Positions 38,747 through 39,817 of a stretch of 39,817 bases of DNA are shown piece after piece. Position numbers and translations under genes: made by a program. Every line of letters begins with the position of its first letter. Within the stretch, counting starts at the first letter, position 1. The notes beneath the pieces were generated by a model. It had not been told where the DNA came from, did not search any database, and saw only the letters and a program-made list of their open reading frames with translations. Source of the stretch: an uncultured bacterium (GTDB taxonomy: Bacteria > Verrucomicrobiota > Kiritimatiellia > RFP12 > CAIWXQ01); the NCBI GenBank assembly GCA_903861045.1, contig CAIOST010000394.1:1-39817 (forward strand), given 5' to 3'.

Positions 38747-39346
38747 CTACGAATTTGGGGTTACGGTTGGCAGCAGGTCGCGCGGGATTTCCGCCAGACG
38801 TGGCAGCGCCCGGTCCTTGGCCGAGAGCAGGGGCGCGGGGATCGGCCAGGCAATGGCCAGGTCGGGGTCGTTCCAGCGCAGGCCACCTTCGGCCCCGGGA
38901 TCGTAGAAGTCCGTGCATTTGTAGAGCACGTCCGCGGTGGCGCTGAGCACGCCAAAGCCGTGCGCGAAACCGGCCGGCACGAAAAGCTGGCGGTTATTCT
39001 GCTCAGATAGTTCGACCGCCACATGCCGGCCAAAGGTGGGTGAGCCGCGTCGGATGTCCACCACCACATCTAAGATCGCGCCGCACAGCACACCGACCAG
39101 TTTGCCTTGCGGTTTGCGGGTCTGGAAGTGCAGTCCGCGTATCACGTTTTGCACGGAGTGCGATTGGTTGTCCTGCACGAACTCCGGCGGCAGGCCGGCC
39201 GCAGCATAGGCGTCACGGCGGTAGACTTCACGGAAGTTACCGCGCGCGTCATGGTATACGGCCGGTGTGATGAGCAGTACGCCGGGGAGCTCGGTCGGTT
39301 CAATACGCAGGTTGGGCACGGTGCTGGGCCTTTCGTCGGTGCTCAC
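38747..39346 (-). CDS. rfbC: dTDP-4-dehydrorhamnose 3,5-epimerase
   Basis: RfbC epimerises dTDP-4-keto-6-deoxyglucose on the way to dTDP-L-rhamnose. The cupin fold is seen with VYHDARGNFREVYRRD, NVIRGLHFQTRKPQGKLV (His73), the DVVVDIRRGSPTFG strand and LFVPAGFAHGF. The 199-residue length is a little over usual. rfbA, rfbB and rfbD are not in the window, so they are probably beyond its right end or elsewhere. The start is a GTG at 39346. Presence implies rhamnose (or a related 6-deoxyhexose) in the surface glycan. Confidence 0.92.
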   Translation of the reverse strand: MSTDERPSTVPNLRIEPTELPGVLLITPAVYHDARGNFREVYRRDAYAAAGLPPEFVQDNQSHSVQNVIRGLHFQTRKPQGKLVGVLCGAILDVVVDIRRGSPTFGRHVAVELSEQNNRQLFVPAGFAHGFGVLSATADVLYKCTDFYDPGAEGGLRWNDPDLAIAWPIPAPLLSAKDRALPRLAEIPRDLLPTVTPNS

Positions 39347-39440
39347 TCATGACCGGGCAGCCGACAGGCTACGCGGTGCAAAAAGCGGAGCGTATAATAC
39401 TATGTCGGGCGGGGTGTTTACAGGGAAAATGTAGCCTCAA

Positions 39441-39481
39441 GAACTGCGGGAGTTGGATGGTTGGAAGGTTGGAAGATTGAG
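39441..39481. repeat. GAACTGCGGGAGTTGGA repeat with GGAAG tail, copy 2
   Basis: Exact match of the first 17 bases to 29897-29913, followed by GGTTGGAAG-type words. Confidence 0.8.
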
Positions 39482-39698
39482 ATACCCCGCGCCCGGCATG
39501 GTCGATTTACACCTGCTGTTTGCCTGTAAATCATTCGCTACCTGTTTGCTTTGAAGACATTGCGAAAAGCTCGATTTACCTCAGGGTTTCCTCGCGGCGC
39601 AGCCGCGCGCGGGCTTCGTGGTGAATCTCACCTTTCTCCTCCCGCAAACTAAAATCGCACCCGCAGCGATCCCCAGGCTTTCTGCCGGCGAGCGTTTA

Positions 39699-39722
39699 CC
39701 TGCCGTCCCCGGCGGCCTTGTG
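39699..39722. repeat. Dispersed copy of the 17-bp GC-rich repeat
   Basis: 24 bases identical to 31348-31371 (CCTGCCGTCCCCGGCGG plus CCTTGTG), found once here. Confidence 0.85.
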
Positions 39723-39817
39723 CTGGCCTTTACACACAAATATCCCTGGACAAATGTTTTCCGATCAGACTAGGCAATTTCATCCTAAATCGGACAAGCC
39801 CGCGACCCAACCACTTC

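Larger units (their letters stand above)
39347..39817. other. Intergenic stretch with repeats at the right edge, no gene seen
   Basis: No coding frame. It contains the second copies of the two dispersed repeats (39441-39481, 39699-39722) and a small inverted repeat GATTTACA/TGTAAATC (39504-39511 with 39525-39532). Confidence 0.6.

Noticed and set aside
39504-39532. Hairpin GATTTACA/TGTAAATC as a terminator
   Set aside because: An 8-bp AT-rich stem without a U tract on either side and no gene ending there; too weak to call.

Overview
The window looks like chromosomal DNA of a GC-rich bacterium of the PVC superphylum, most plausibly Kiritimatiellota or Lentisphaerota. This rests on a GreA fused to a very long N-terminal region (an architecture known from Chlamydiae), a pseudopilin tail of the type common in those phyla, and scattered intergenic short repeats. 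The taxon is inferred; there is no rRNA or other decisive marker here.

Left part (1-27.4 kb), mostly housekeeping. A truncated phage-type YopX fragment and a truncated pseudopilin meet at a run of 14 G. Then come priA; a convergent SrlD-like dehydrogenase; and a tightly packed + strand run dksA-like, lspA, miaA, radC, adenosine deaminase-like, methyltransferase. A lone glycosyltransferase follows. Next is a - strand run nrnA-like, radical SAM enzyme, yebC, ending in a good terminator. holA and a large protein of unknown function follow on the + strand. The - strand then carries the greA fusion, ispD and a phosphoesterase. A translationally coupled - strand operon joins a secreted PQQ-type propeller, a dikinase/phosphotransferase of PPDK/RPH type without a PEP barrel, and a membrane protein with EMC3/YidC-like layout.

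Right part (26.2-39.8 kb), a surface-glycan and accessory region. It holds three GT4 and one GT2 glycosyltransferases, an AglD/MprF-type membrane protein, an FkbM methyltransferase, a secreted LamG protein and rfbC. An accessory island (27.4-31.5 kb) interrupts it. The island carries a gene with two fused S23 (23S rRNA intervening-sequence type) four-helix domains between near-perfect 34-bp inverted repeats, a deleted second copy of the same unit 3.3 kb away, a transglutaminase-like gene whose frame is broken at 11 G, a RelE/ParE-type toxin-antitoxin pair, and several dispersed repeats.

The best candidates for undescribed biology are the inverted-repeat-flanked S23 element with its deletion derivative, and the PQQ/phosphotransferase/membrane operon. 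No tRNA, rRNA or CRISPR array was seen.
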